This document shows, one piece after another, positions 44,242 through 55,530 of a stretch of 64,000 bases of DNA. The stretch is from Gigaspora rosea (lineage: Eukaryota; Glomeromycota; Glomeromycetes; Diversisporales; Gigasporaceae), in assembly GCA_003550325.1 (NCBI GenBank), contig QKWP01000851.1:125299-189298 (forward strand), read 5' to 3'. Both the position numbers and the translations under genes were made by a program. Numbering within the stretch: position 1 is the first letter of the stretch; every line of letters starts with the position of its first letter. The notes under the pieces are model-generated. The model saw nothing but the letters and a program-made list of their open reading frames with translations. It ran no database searches and was not told the DNA's origin.

Positions 44242-45130
44242 TTAAAAATTTTTGCATTCCACGCGTAAAACACATCCACATTTGTTCTTCGGCAACGGCA
44301 GGAATCTGTCGGGTGTCTTGTCTAGAAGATAATTAGTAAAATTTTTTTCAAAAAAGAAAACATAAATTTATCTTTTCGACATAACAAACTTGCATCCCCA
44401 AGTTATTCCTATCTTTGTTTAGGCATAAGTAGTTCTTCTGTTTCGCCAATATAAAGAACCTTAAAGGTATTAGTTGTTACACTGAAGATCAGGCGAATTT
44501 CACGAGTCACGATACCATATCCTTGCTCAATAAAGTGTTGAAGAAAAAAATATGTAGTGAATATAAAAAAAAAAATAAAAGAACTATATTTATAAATATC
44601 AATGAAAAAAATATCAATGTAAATATTAATAACTAATTATTATCAGTAATTTATTACATTGCTGTGGTCCCATGATCTGCATACCTGATTATTTCAGAAA
44701 TGATGCATTTGATTTTCATCGTGAAAATTAAAAGATGCTTTAACACGGCCACGCACTTTACCCAATTTGGATTAGAAGGTAATTCGTTATTAAAATCCCG
44801 ACTTTAAATAAATTTCCATTTACGGCATATTTCTATCATTATAACTAATTCGCTAATCAAAAAATTAATGAATTAAATGATTGTTCCCCTGGTGGCTTTT
44901 CTATCAAATTGATCTAGAACCATTGTGATCACGAGTTGATCTTGATTCGTTACTACTTTCATTCTTATTTCTTCACGATTGCAGGAAAAGTATTTACCCG
45001 GATCGAGACTTAATAAACAGGGACCATGGAATGTGGCATGGAATCGGGTGCGAGAAAAAAAAATTGTTTTATTGCGCAGTAATACAGGTCACAAGTGTCA
45101 CGGGATTTTGATCCGCATATATGAAAAAAT
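44242..45130 (-). pseudogene. Decayed multi-exon gene, unidentified
   Basis: Minus-strand exon-like pieces: RTRFHATFHGPCLLSLDPGK with YFSCNREEIRMKVV; LGKVRGRVKASFNFHDENQM; QHFIEQGYGIVTREIRLIF, SVTTNTFKVLYIGETEELLM; and a terminal exon 44242-44321 reading DKTPDRFLPLPKNKCGCVLR then VECKNF and stop, preceded by a good TTCTAG acceptor. Between pieces are AT-rich introns, and at least one frame disruption follows PKQR. Charged, globular-looking, with a Cys-Gly-Cys near the end. I do not recognise the family. Confidence 0.4.
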
Positions 45131-45264
45131 GCAAAAACCTGTTAGGTAAAAACTCGTCCTTGTAGTATAGATATAGATATCACCTAATTTGGTAATTTCA
45201 TAGTATGCCCTTTTTTAATCGTCATTCATTTCGTTCGTCGCATATATATTCGCCTGTTATTCGA

Positions 45265-45533
45265 CTAGCGAAAAAATTTGAGCGCTATGCGCTTGCGCTG
45301 CGCCTGAGCTGCTTTGTAGCTGCTTGCTTTTGTCTCAAGCGCTTTCGCTAGCGCTAAGTATACCTCCTTTACAATCGGTTGAAATTAATGAAACCCAAAA
45401 TTTCCTAAAAGAGGTAAACCGGAGAATATCAATTACCAAACATGAACAATGAAACCATCCCAAAATTTACATATAAAGCAATCAAGCGTACCACAAAGCG
45501 TTAACGATTTCTTCTAAGCGCTAATTTCACGAG
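45265..45533. repeat. GCGCT-rich palindromic cluster
   Basis: Repeated AGCGCT/GCGCTTGCGC words (45272-45355) in an AT-rich setting, with further AGCGCTAA and AAGCGTTAAC near 45500-45522. Can form several small hairpins. Lies directly before the duplicated segment. Confidence 0.5.
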
Positions 45534-48500
45534 CCTGTTAAGTTACAAACTCAAAGCGCTAAGATTGGTTTTCTCTTGGTAGCACATATATTTGTGTGCC
45601 TGTATAAGTAAGCAGACACATCGTAGAACTTTAATGATAGACTTGTAATACAAATGATCAACTAAATGACCAAATAATGCAAGTCATTCTAGGTTTTTAA
45701 AGTCATTTGGTCATAGTCATTTGCTTAATTTTGAAACAATATTTGACTAAATGAACTATAAAATTTTAGTCATTTAAGTTATGTTATTCCAAAAGTCAAA
45801 TGATTCGGTCATTTGAGAACACTACTGTACGATATCTCATTGTGCCCTTTTTTAGGAATTTATGCAACCATTATCATTATAAATATGAAAACCCCTTTTT
45901 ATTGGATCTGCATACAAATAGGAAGTAAAACCATTCTAAGAATAAATAAAAATACTCCTTGAAAATACGGCACCATTAAATGTCCACGGTCATTAAATAT
46001 ATATAAAACTATTGCACATCTATTTCATTATCCTCAGATTCTATGGATTCAAATAAATTGATCAAAGACCCTATCCATGTAATTTTTTCACAGAATAATT
46101 CAAATTAAATTAGCATAAAATCATTAATTTTATTTAACGTATGCTTATTAAATAGGGGTACATAAAATTTGAAGATTGGGTAATACAATTTATAGATACA
46201 CCACAATTCCAAAGATTGCGTGATATCAAGCAATTGGGAACTGCTTTTTATGTTTTTCCAGGTGCGACTCATACTCGCTTTGAACACAGTTTAGGTATAA
46301 TAAAATAATAGTCGTAGAAATATTCACGTCACTTAGTTATGCTTTACAGTATATCGATACTTTATTATCATATGTTTAGCCAAATGGCGTGAATTATTTC
46401 TACCTATAGAACTTTTTTTTAATACTATTGAAATGAAATGATGATTTAATAATAAAATTAATGCAGGGACAGCTTACCTCGCTTATAATTTAACCAAAAG
46501 ATTACAAGAACAGCAAGGAAAAAATGACGATGATGATCGTAATCTTAAATGTGTGACTTTAGCCGCCTTGTGTCATGACCTTGGTATTATTTGCTTAACA
46601 TTTTTTTTTTTGAATAACATTAATTATCTAATTAATTATATTCATAAAGGACATGGACCATATAGTCATCTATTTGATCGTGACTTTATTAAAGACAGGC
46701 TAGGGTAAGTGACGTTAACAAAATATGCAATATCATACCAGTATATAATATATATATTTTTATTGCATAATTAGAATAATAGATTGGAAGCATGAGGACG
46801 GATCTATAACAATGTTTGATGATCTTCTTAAAAAGAATCCAAACATCAATTTGAAATCCATGGATTTAAAGGAACCTGATGACGTAGAAATCATCAAGGC
46901 GCTTATTAAAGGTGATCCTAAATCTTTATCTAAAAGGTAATTTATGGTTATTCTAAAACGATTATATAGCAATATCTTAATAATAACATGCAATATTATT
47001 TCACATAAGTACAAGAAATATACCCAATTACCTATTTAATATTGTCAATAATGACGAAAACTCATTAGATGTTGACAAATTTGATTACCTCGCCCGAGAT
47101 TGTTATTATTCAGGGGCAAAAATACAGTTTGATTTTCAAAGGTTGATGGAACTCTCTCGTGTAATGAAAGATGAAGATGAAGATAAAGATAAAATAGTTT
47201 ACTATTATAAAGAATGCTACCTTATTTATGAATTGTTTCACACAAGATATTCTTTACACAAAACAGTATATAAACATCGCGTTAGTGAGTTTTCACAACA
47301 AATTTAACTCGTTTCTTTATGGTTTTAATTACTAATATTGAAAAATGTTAATTTAGTCAGAGCTATTGATCATATGATATGTGATGTGCTTAAATATGCA
47401 CAGAAATATTTAGAAAAGAAGTTTGAAGTTGAAAATTTTAAAGATTTGCTCAATGATGGTGAAAAATATATACAATTAAGTGATTCTATTTTTTATGAAA
47501 TTGAATATTCGAAAGACGATGTAATATCTGAGTAGATGCTTATTTTTGTATTGTTTATTAACTGCATCAATTATTTAGCATTCACTAATGATATTTCAAT
47601 AACTAATTATTTAAAAGGAATTAACCAGATCAAAAGAAATCATTAGACAGATTAAAAAGAGGAAATTATACAAGTTAGTAGATGAGGTTTTAACCGAAAA
47701 AAAGGATGATACTAAAAAAGTATTGTATATATATATATATTTATTTTAAGATGTTTTATGAGTTCTTCACATAATACTAATGTAAATTTTTTGTTAGAAA
47801 AATATCAATAAAGAAATTTTGAATGAAGTTAAAAATAAATGTGAAAATGTAGATCGTGGAGATGTAATTGTTGATTGGCTAAGTTTCGATTATGGAAAAA
47901 AGGATAAAAATCCAGTGAAATTTGTCAAATTCTATGATTTTAATGATGACAAAAAGCCATTCCTAAAAAAAAAAATTAATAAAGAGGATGTAAGCTATTT
48001 TCTTCCTAAGGTTTACAAAGAAGAAATAGTTCAAATATATTTACGTACTAAAGAAAATGATCAAAAGGTAGAGTCAATCGATATTTTTTATTTTATTACA
48101 AATGACTACTAATCAGTTGAATTTTTTTTTAAAAAAAAGCATGAACTAAAAAAAAAAGTTAAAGAAATTAAAGCTGTTTTTCGTGAAAAAGCTAAAGATT
48201 TAAACCTAATTAAGTTAAGATCTTTTAAATTGCTCATAAAAAATATTCGTCCAGGAAAGCTCATGAATTTCTCTTTTATTTTTGTTTAGAGAAGAAGAAG
48301 AGGGAAGTAACAGTGAAAGTGAAAAGGATAAAAAGGGTAAAAGACTTAGTATTTCTGATGAAACATCTCAGCGAAAGAAAAGTAAAAATGAAGAAAAGTA
48401 AAAAAAAAAAAATTTCATAAAATTAATGTTTGTATTATCATTAGATATCTGACTTATATTTGCAAATATGTTTTAGCTATCTGATATTTATTTCAATTAA

Positions 48501-48775
48501 TAATAAGAATCGTAAAATCATATTTGTTTATGACTTACAACTTAGCCACAGAAATCTTTTATACTCGAATTAGCATTCTTATATCAAATTTTATTTATAC
48601 ACACATTAAATTATAAGATATTTAAAATATTTTTTTATGCATACTAATTAAACTGTAAATATGATTTTTTTTACTTTTTATGTCATATAATTGAATGAAT
48701 GCTATAATATTTTTGTTTTTTTTTTTTAATTTACATTGTGAAAACATTGAAATTTGTGTGTGATAAAATCTATCA
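45534..48775. repeat. Segmental duplication, copy 2
   Basis: Counterpart of 31825-35862, without the later insertions seen there. Contains the right terminal part of the hAT-type element (ending near 45825) and the intact dNTPase gene. Confidence 0.9.
46043..48401 (+). CDS. SAMHD1-like HD-domain dNTP triphosphohydrolase
   Basis: Eleven exons: 46043-46078, 46156-46294, 46467-46583, 46650-46704, 46775-46936, 47016-47284, 47357-47520, 47618-47719, 47798-48067, 48140-48213, 48290-48401. All junctions are GT-AG and in phase; the sum is 1500 nt, 499 residues plus TAA. The HD domain starts at once ([37 protein letters not shown]) and keeps the family's metal and catalytic residues: His56 in RFEHSLG, His95-Asp96 in LCHDLG and Asp190 in [21 protein letters not shown] and the later KNP..FVKFYDF and [11 protein letters not shown] stretches match the C-terminal half of SAMHD1. 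The family cleaves dNTPs to nucleoside and triphosphate. It lacks the N-terminal SAM domain of animal SAMHD1 (626 aa) and ends in a charged lysine-rich tail (KGKRLS, QRKKSK) that could be a nuclear signal. Exon structure is inferred by reading frame, branch-like TACTAAT and the paralogue. Expression is not shown. Confidence 0.88.
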
Positions 48776-48975
48776 AGGCAATTTGCATTATGCTCCAGAA
48801 CTTTAAAGTGCATCGATAAATCATAAATGTAGCTGTGTAGGTTCAGACAATGTTAACAGCGCAAATTGATTGGTTCTGAACACGTTACTTATGGCATTAT
48901 CAGTATAAAAAAATAAATTAAGTATTAAACCGATTTACTATTAAAATCAGTTTACTATTAAACTGATTAATTATT
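48776..48975. other. Flank of hAT-type element
   Basis: Short AT-rich stretch with AACCGATT words repeated; the hAT-type element at 48984 landed in one of them. Confidence 0.4.
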
Positions 48976-49417
48976 GAACCGATTAGTGTTTCGGGCGAAA
49001 TCCATTTTCAGAATCCGAAAGGCGAAACCGAAATGTTCCCAAAGGCGAAATAAATCAGAAATTTCCGAAATTTCCGAAATGGGCGAAACTTCCGAAACCT
49101 GGCGAAACCTCCGAAACCCGGCGAAACCGAAATGGCGAAATCTCCGAAACTTTTTCGATGGAATTCTATTGTTCTATTATTTTCTTTTACGCAGAATTAT
49201 AAATTCATAATCTAATTTATAATTACTACATTTGGTTTTCTTTATCTCTTAATACAGTGCATAATAAGCAAATTTGCTTGCAAAAACATAGAAATATATG
49301 AAGTATACATACAGTACGAAGAAATAATACTAGGTAAAATAACAATTTATATACTTTAAAACATTTATTTAAAATTTCCAGTATTTTAATCCTTTAACTC
49401 AATTTATTTCAACATTA

Positions 49418-49656
49418 AGGCCGTTTGAAGTTAATTTTTTGGTTAACATCCCCCCCAGCTGAAGTCTCCCCCACCTCCCCCGAAAACGAACAGCCAATCA
49501 AAACGCTGGATGACTCTCGCCAGTCACCTGATTTATATCAACCAATGAAATTAGCCCATATTTGTTCATTTTTATATGTTCGTTTCATTTTACCCCCCTC
49601 CCGAGAGTCCTGGAAAAGTGATGTTAACCAAAGAATCAACTTCAAACAGCCTAAAG
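49418..49656. mobile_element. GGCCACGC-family relative, nested
   Basis: Ends AAGGCCGTTTGAAGTTAATT and, reverse-complemented, TAGGCTGTTTGAAGTTGATT. C-rich interior (CCCCCCCAGC and TACCCCCCTCCC). Sits inside the hAT-type element. Confidence 0.6.
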
Positions 49657-49707
49657 AACCAAATTGTGAGACATGTCTTTAAAAAAAATTTTATATAAGA
49701 AAATTTA

Positions 49708-49952
49708 GGCCACGCGAAGTTAATTTTTCGTTTTGCATAACCCGACCCGCCGACTCAATTTTTCCAAAAAAAAAAATTTTTTTTTAAGTTCCTATTGTGA
49801 CAATTATTCCATTTTTGCCATTGAATTTTTTCTCCGGTGTCACCCGATGATGACCTTACTTTTCCGGGATTACCCGATAGGTCCAATAAAAAAAAATCAA
49901 AATTTTCTGATTCCATGTTATGCAAACCGAAGAATTAATTTTGCATTACCTT
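49708..49952. mobile_element. GGCCACGC-family MITE, nested
   Basis: AGGCCACGCGAAGTTAATTT at the left, interior words GGTGTCACCCGATGATGACC shared with 29319-29652, diverged right end AATTAATTTTGCATTACC. Confidence 0.6.
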
Positions 49953-49974
49953 AGATGTGAACATGAATGAATTT

Positions 49975-50075
49975 AGACCACGCAAAGTTAATTTTTTTTT
50001 AAAAGAAAAATCCGCCGACCGGAATTTTGAAACCCCAGGTTATGCAAAACGAAAATTAACTTTGCGTGGCCTTAT
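49975..50075. mobile_element. GGCCACGC-family MITE, short deleted copy
   Basis: Keeps both TIRs (AGACCACGCAAAGTTAATTT and inverted AGGCCACGCAAAGTTAATTT) with only ~60 bp between, so an internal deletion derivative. Confidence 0.65.
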
Positions 50076-50517
50076 AAGAAAAATCATTGTAGGATCTATC
50101 AATAAATCTTCCTGATTAGATAACTACACAATACTGTCATCCCGCGCGTTATCCATCACGTGATGCGTGGGATAATTCGGAGCCAATACCATAATTCCGC
50201 GGTCCATCACTAAATAAATACTGGGATCTGTTCACACCATCCCCCGAATTGAACTCATACTCCGCTCACTACGCTCTAGGTATTTTTCCAATAAAATTTC
50301 TAATATTAGATTTCGGAACTTTCGCCAGGTTTCGGTTTCGCCAATTTTCGGACATTTCGCCAGGTTTCGGACATTTCGCCAAGTTTCGGACATTTCGCCA
50401 GTTTCGCCAGTTTCGGAATTATCGGATTTGAGGTCTTTGGGCGAAACCTATTTCGCCCTATTTCGGAAATTTCGCCTGGGCGAAATATATAATTTCGCCC
50501 GAAACACTAGAACCGAT

Positions 50518-51351
50518 TAACTTGAATTTAAAGCTGAATTATATTAATCGGTTCCAACTTCTAGTCATATATCATTTTTTTTACAAAATGCTGTAATAAT
50601 AACAATTATCTTACTTTTTTAAATCATTTTACAGCACAAATTTAATATTTTTATTTACATTCGAATTCAAAATGTTAAAATATTATTAAATAGAATAACA
50701 AAAAGTTTAATTTAAACATCAAATAACAAGTAATAGCAAAACTAAATTAAAATTAAAATTGGTACATGTAAAATATAAATTATATGCCAGTTTTTTTTTT
50801 ATTTTCATAGTTACAAATATAGTTGCAGTCAAAGTAAATCATGTTGGCAAAACTTTTTGATATAAATATTAGGGGTTTCAGAGTTAACTGATTTTGTAAA
50901 TAAATTGTGAGTTCGAAAAGCTCTATTTCTTTTTTAAAATTTCGAAATCAGAAAAAGAAATAGGAGTTATCCGGAGATATAATAAGAATTTTTTTTTTGA
51001 TAGAATTTTGAAAGAAAATATACGATCGTAAAAGAATTAAATAAGCTTACAAATAAAAATTAACAGGAGTTTTAAAGTTATAGATCATTGATATTGAATT
51101 AAATACGTCACAGATTCAATTCAAAATCAGAAACTAGAAACTTAGATCTGAAACCGTCATTAATGTTAATGATTTATATATCATATTCATATTTGATTGA
51201 TGAAAGTATTTATTAAATAAGTTTTATGTTTAATAATGCATCAATAAAGTATCAGTAAAAAATTAAATAAATTAATTATTGAAGTTCGTTAAATAATAAT
51301 GATCATATCATATCATTACTCATAAATCTTTTTTTTTTCTTTATTGATATA
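50518..51351. other. No gene seen
   Basis: AT-rich spacer; no coding, no clear repeat. Confidence 0.45.
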
Positions 51352-51359
51352 ATGTAGCC

Positions 51360-51854
51360 TAGTGATACGGGTCGATGAAAAAATCGTGGGTCGAGGCCGA
51401 TCCCAAAAAAGCTCGGGCCGGTCGACCGGGCCGACCTTTTGCTAGTGTAATTTTTTCTGATTAGAATCAGTCAACATTTATCTATATTAAACACGTAAAT
51501 GACCATCAGGTAGTCTTTTTGTCGAATTCTAGTGATATTAAATTATTTAATTTTATTCTTTTTGTCCTTGAGAAAAATTCCAGCATGTTTGTATTTTATG
51601 TCGATTAATTGTCTATTCCTCTAAACATTCTGATATTTAGATTATATTCACTATTTGCCAGTTTATTACCTAAATAAGCCAATTCTCTTACATTAGTATA
51701 AATGACTAGCCGATTTAATTTAATTCCTAGCCTGAAATATGCTTTAGAAGTGAATTTATTCTAACACTTCTCTTTACAACCTGCCCGGCCTACAAAGGTG
51801 TGGGCCGAGGGTCGACCCGCCCGTCGACCCGGCCGGGGTCGACCCGTTTCACTA
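51360..51854. mobile_element. hAT-type element with GTCGACC-rich ends
   Basis: Perfect 8-bp duplication ATGTAGCC (51352-51359 and 51855-51862). Ends TAGTGATACGGGTCGA and, reverse-complemented, TAGTGAAACGGGTCGA. Terminal ~70-bp zones are rich in GGTCGACC words, while the middle is AT-rich and non-coding. Confidence 0.9.
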
Positions 51855-51862
51855 ATGTAGCC

Positions 51863-52629
51863 GCAAACATATACAGTAGTCGATAGAATATCAGAAAAGC
51901 ATGTCAACTAACGAAGCTTAATGGATATTAATCGCTATATGAATGTTTAAATGTATTAAAAAATCTAAGCCTTCAGCATGATTCAAAGCTAAAATACTGG
52001 ATTTTTAATACTTTTAAGTACTTGTATCGGTATGTCAGAAGAGCTTCATTTACCTAAACGGGATGAAATAATTTAGAAACACAAGTTTGCCCAATAGAGA
52101 ATTTTTATAAAGTGAACTGTATTGTGTATCAGGCGACAGAACATGGAGGCCAAAGAAAAAACTTGGAAAAAAGTATATTTTTGTTGTTATCGATATTTAA
52201 TTTAATTTTTTGTTTATTACCTTTAATGGAATTTTTTTTTTTAGTGTGTTTAATATGTCATTATTTTTCAATATTTATGTTTCATTCTAAATGTTATATA
52301 TATATTTTAGCAAAACGCATATGACGTTTTATTCTAAATATGATATATATATTTTTAAAAAATGATTTAATATTTATATTGGTAAAATTCATATCGATAC
52401 CAATTTCAAAGTATAACATACGTTATTCTTGGATTTTATGTCGATCTTTGAATGACAGGAATCAATAAACGACGCATAACATAAACACGTGATTGGTAGG
52501 TACAACTGCAGGGACACGAAAAATTATCGATTTATTTGAAAAAATTTAAGAATTTAAGACTTGATGTAACATTAAGTACTTGTTATTGGTTAGGTTGTGG
52601 ATGATAACTGATTTATCGCTAGGTTACTA
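51863..52629. other. No gene seen
   Basis: AT-rich. The 70-codon open frame at 52112-52324 is a hydrophobic Phe/Leu-rich reading without a known motif. Confidence 0.4.
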
Positions 52630-52662
52630 TATAAATCACGTGGCAAAGCCACGTGATTTATA
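52630..52662. repeat. Perfect hairpin with two CACGTG boxes
   Basis: TATAAATCACGTGGC, a 3-bp AAA loop, then its exact complement. CACGTG is a bHLH-factor site, but with no gene start nearby a regulatory role is speculative. Confidence 0.6.
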
Positions 52663-52698
52663 TTGTTCCCTACGAATAATCAGTTTCATTACAACTTA

Positions 52699-53031
52699 AC
52701 TGATAACATTTTTATCCGTAAGGTCCGACGTAAGCACTGTCGTTTTTCGTATATATTATTCGGTCTTTCTAATCATTAAACTCACTTTTACTCTTTTTTT
52801 ACGTTCGCTTACTTTTTCACTTTCGCTAATCAATTTTTTCATTTACCTTTTTTTACTTTTTTCCTTCGCTAAATCTTTTTTCCTTAACTTTCACCAATAG
52901 GAATTTTATGAGTTACGCAAAAAGAAATAAAATCAGAAAATTGAGTTATCACATGATTAGAAAGTGATCGAATAATATATACAAAAAACGTCCATTGCGC
53001 ACATAGGACCTGTCGGATAAATAACGTTATC
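52699..53031. mobile_element. Foldback MITE with pyrimidine-rich core
   Basis: TIRs of ~85 bp: CTGATAACATTTTTATCCG and, reverse-complemented, CTGATAACGTTATTTATCCG, both continuing to TTCGTATATATTATTCG-like sequence. The core (52780-52900) repeats CTTTTTTTACTTTTTC-like words. Confidence 0.7.
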
Positions 53032-53889
53032 AGTATCTAAATTCATGTTTTCGGGAAGTTAATGGAAATTGTCTACATTTCCGAAACCTGCCGACAGTTT
53101 AGTTTGGCCAAATTCATATTGCCCGGCCCAAATTGTACTTATAATTTTGCCCGAAGTGGTGTACACTGTCGATTTCCATATGATGGCCTAAAAATATCGA
53201 TTTACATTGATCTATATAAATTAATATTTTTCCGTGTCCCTGCTGGTCCTGCGCGGCATCACATGTCGCACAGCTATCCTTATAGATATTAGACGCTAAA
53301 AAAGAATTTCATAAGATCTGTATATTATGAGTATAAAATACTTCTTTAAAAACTCAATCAGCTAAAATTTTCTAATGTCAACCCTAATAATACATAACGC
53401 CAGATCAATTCGGTACAAATTTTAAAAATAGTCTGGTCATGCTAATCTACATATATTAATGTAAATAAAAAGCTAAATAATAAGTGAACATCTCATATTA
53501 AATACTTAGCTCAATAATTAATCAGTAATCGCTATACTTAGAAAGAAATAACTAATCGCTATACTTAGAAACTAAATCAAAGACATAATGAGATTTTTTA
53601 AAATAGCATTTTTTTTTTTAACACCTCTACAGAGGACGCCATGTAGGTGTACTTTATTTATAATTTACAAATGTGCAATTATCATTTTGTTATATGCAAA
53701 GGAAGAACATTGCCAAAAATTTACATTAATCATTTTATGGGTAACATGTCCTTTCCCACAGGAAGAATACCTAAACGTTCATCAGAGTACATTCAAAACA
53801 GGGTACTTCCTTACTCCTTCTACATACTTATGTCCCCCTCTTGTATAGCCTTCAGAACCTTTAACTTATTGCTTAGTCTTATCTGGATT
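53032..53889. other. No gene established
   Basis: 53525-53575 has a two-fold repeat of AATCGCTATACTTAGAAA. The plus-strand frames at 53588-54191 have no motif. The lower end may belong to the LINE remnant that follows. Confidence 0.35.
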
Positions 53890-54640
53890 ATAGCGGGTAG
53901 GGTCGTTTCTGGTATCTATTTGCGTCCCCACTTGATCTGGGTATACCAACACCAGATCTCATATAAACAGGGGATATGCTGCCATAATGCTGCTTTATGT
54001 TTGGTGATCCCTTTAATGTTAGATGTGGAGAAAATTTCATCCCACGAGTCAGAAATCTATCATTATTCGAAGTTGCCAGACATTTGTATGCTTCCCTCCA
54101 AATCATTTTGCTAACCTTACACTCCAGGGCGAAGTGTAGTGGAGTTTGTAGCTCTCTGGGACATGCCGGACAATCACCATTTTCTTCCTAATTGATATAT
54201 AATAATCGATATCCCAAGGAAAAAGCCTGGAAATTCAGCCTCCAGACAACATTCTTTTTTCTATTTATAGTCCATTTCTCTTTAATCCATTCCACATGTT
54301 CTGACTGGTTTTGAGAGAGTTTGACTTTGGCTCATAAGTATTCTGTGGTTTTTTTACTGAATAGCTACCATGTGGGTTTCTAATGCTAAATTCTCCTGGG
54401 TCCCATAATTCATCATCCTCCCCATGCACTTTTTCTTCAAACTGATTCCATGCCAATACATATAGCTTCTATCTCTCTGGCCAACCTTTGGTTGTAGCCA
54501 AATTACTATTAAGTGCTTCCTTTATCATTATGTTCCTTTTGTTCTGTAAGTTCTCAATGATTATTGTATATTCTTCTTTTGCCCAAAAACTATTACTTAT
54601 CAACAGTTTTATAAAAACTGTGATTAGTCTAGCAGGACCC
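53890..54640 (-). pseudogene. LINE 3' remnant (RT C-terminus, zf-RVT)
   Basis: Minus-strand reading gives KKNVVWRLNFQAFSLGYRLL then ENGDCPACPRELQTPLHFAL and ECKVSKMIWREAYKCLA, the C-terminal CxxC...HxxxxC zinc-binding module (zf-RVT) that follows the RT of APE-type LINEs. Several stops and frame changes occur (e.g. after LLYIN). No RT core, poly(A) tail or target duplication is visible. It is a different family from the LINE at 57924-63948, whose knuckle reads CTRCSDTEDTLHILIC. Confidence 0.65.
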
Positions 54641-54761
54641 TGAGCAATCTATGAACAGCTAACAATTATAAAAAATTGTTATATATTTCTAAAAAATATA
54701 AGAAAACTGTCAAAAATAAGAATTAATATTACTAAATATAGGGTCGCTTAAAGCCAGTGCA

Positions 54762-54811
54762 CATTACGAAATTGCCCAATGATCATTGATCATTGGGTGA
54801 TCACGGAATGT
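54762..54811. repeat. 50-bp imperfect palindrome
   Basis: Centred on CCCAATGATCATTGATCATTG; outer arms ACATTACG and CGGAATGT. Could be a very small foldback unit. Confidence 0.55.
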
Positions 54812-55530
54812 ACGATTTATATCAGATATAGTTTTTTTTAAATATTACATGACATTTAAATTTTACTTGGAGCATAATCTTTATTTGCAGTATGAAGAAG
54901 ATGCGACTTCGAAATAGTTATATAGTAAATGTTTTTTTAATACAACCTGAGAATTATAAGTACGTCTTGCAGCATTGAAAAGGTTCCTAGCCCTTTAGAT
55001 AGTAATTTAATAACTTGAAAATCTTCTTTTTTTTTTACTGCATAAAAACCAAAATTAATAAAAACCAAAATTTACTAAAAGATGGACATAAATAATAATG
55101 ATAAGGAAAATGAAGTGATATTATTTAATGCTTTTACAAACCAAGTAACTAAATTGTATATATTGTAATGTCTTAATCCTGATAAAAAGCGTGGGCTTCT
55201 TTTTAACGTCAACTATCCGTTTGAGGTTGAAGATCAGAATTTCGATAAGAAATAGTGGCCTCTGGTTACAAATATGTGGACAAATATAATTCTGAAAGCC
55301 AAAATAATGGCAACTCATGGGTGGTATATGCATACTGCTTTACTAAACATAATCCGTCAAGTGGTCACAAAGAGGAGGTTCCATTCAAAAAGCATAGAAA
55401 AGCGAAAGTGCATCTACCAAATTTATGCTACACAAAAATTAGAGTTTTGATGTTCATTAATGAGCAAAAATCCATGTTGAACAATATCTAAATAGCCTGG
55501 ATTACACACATCCCATAGAAGAAAGCATAA

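Larger units (their letters stand above)
48984..50509. mobile_element. hAT-type element with CCGAAAC/GGCGAAA minisatellite ends
   Basis: Perfect 8-bp duplication GAACCGAT (48976-48983 and 50510-50517). Both ends start TAGTGTTTCGGGCGAAAT in inverted orientation. Next to each end lies an array of CCGAAACCTGGCGAAA-like units (49010-49160, and inverted at 50320-50480). The 1526-bp interior is non-coding, holds three GGCCACGC-family MITEs, and has a GC-richer stretch (50130-50280) with ATCACGTGATG. Confidence 0.9.

Noticed and set aside
54636-54660. Another GGACCCTGA end like the MITE at 2584
   Set aside because: Only the first ~9 bases match and no opposite TIR or TA pair was found.
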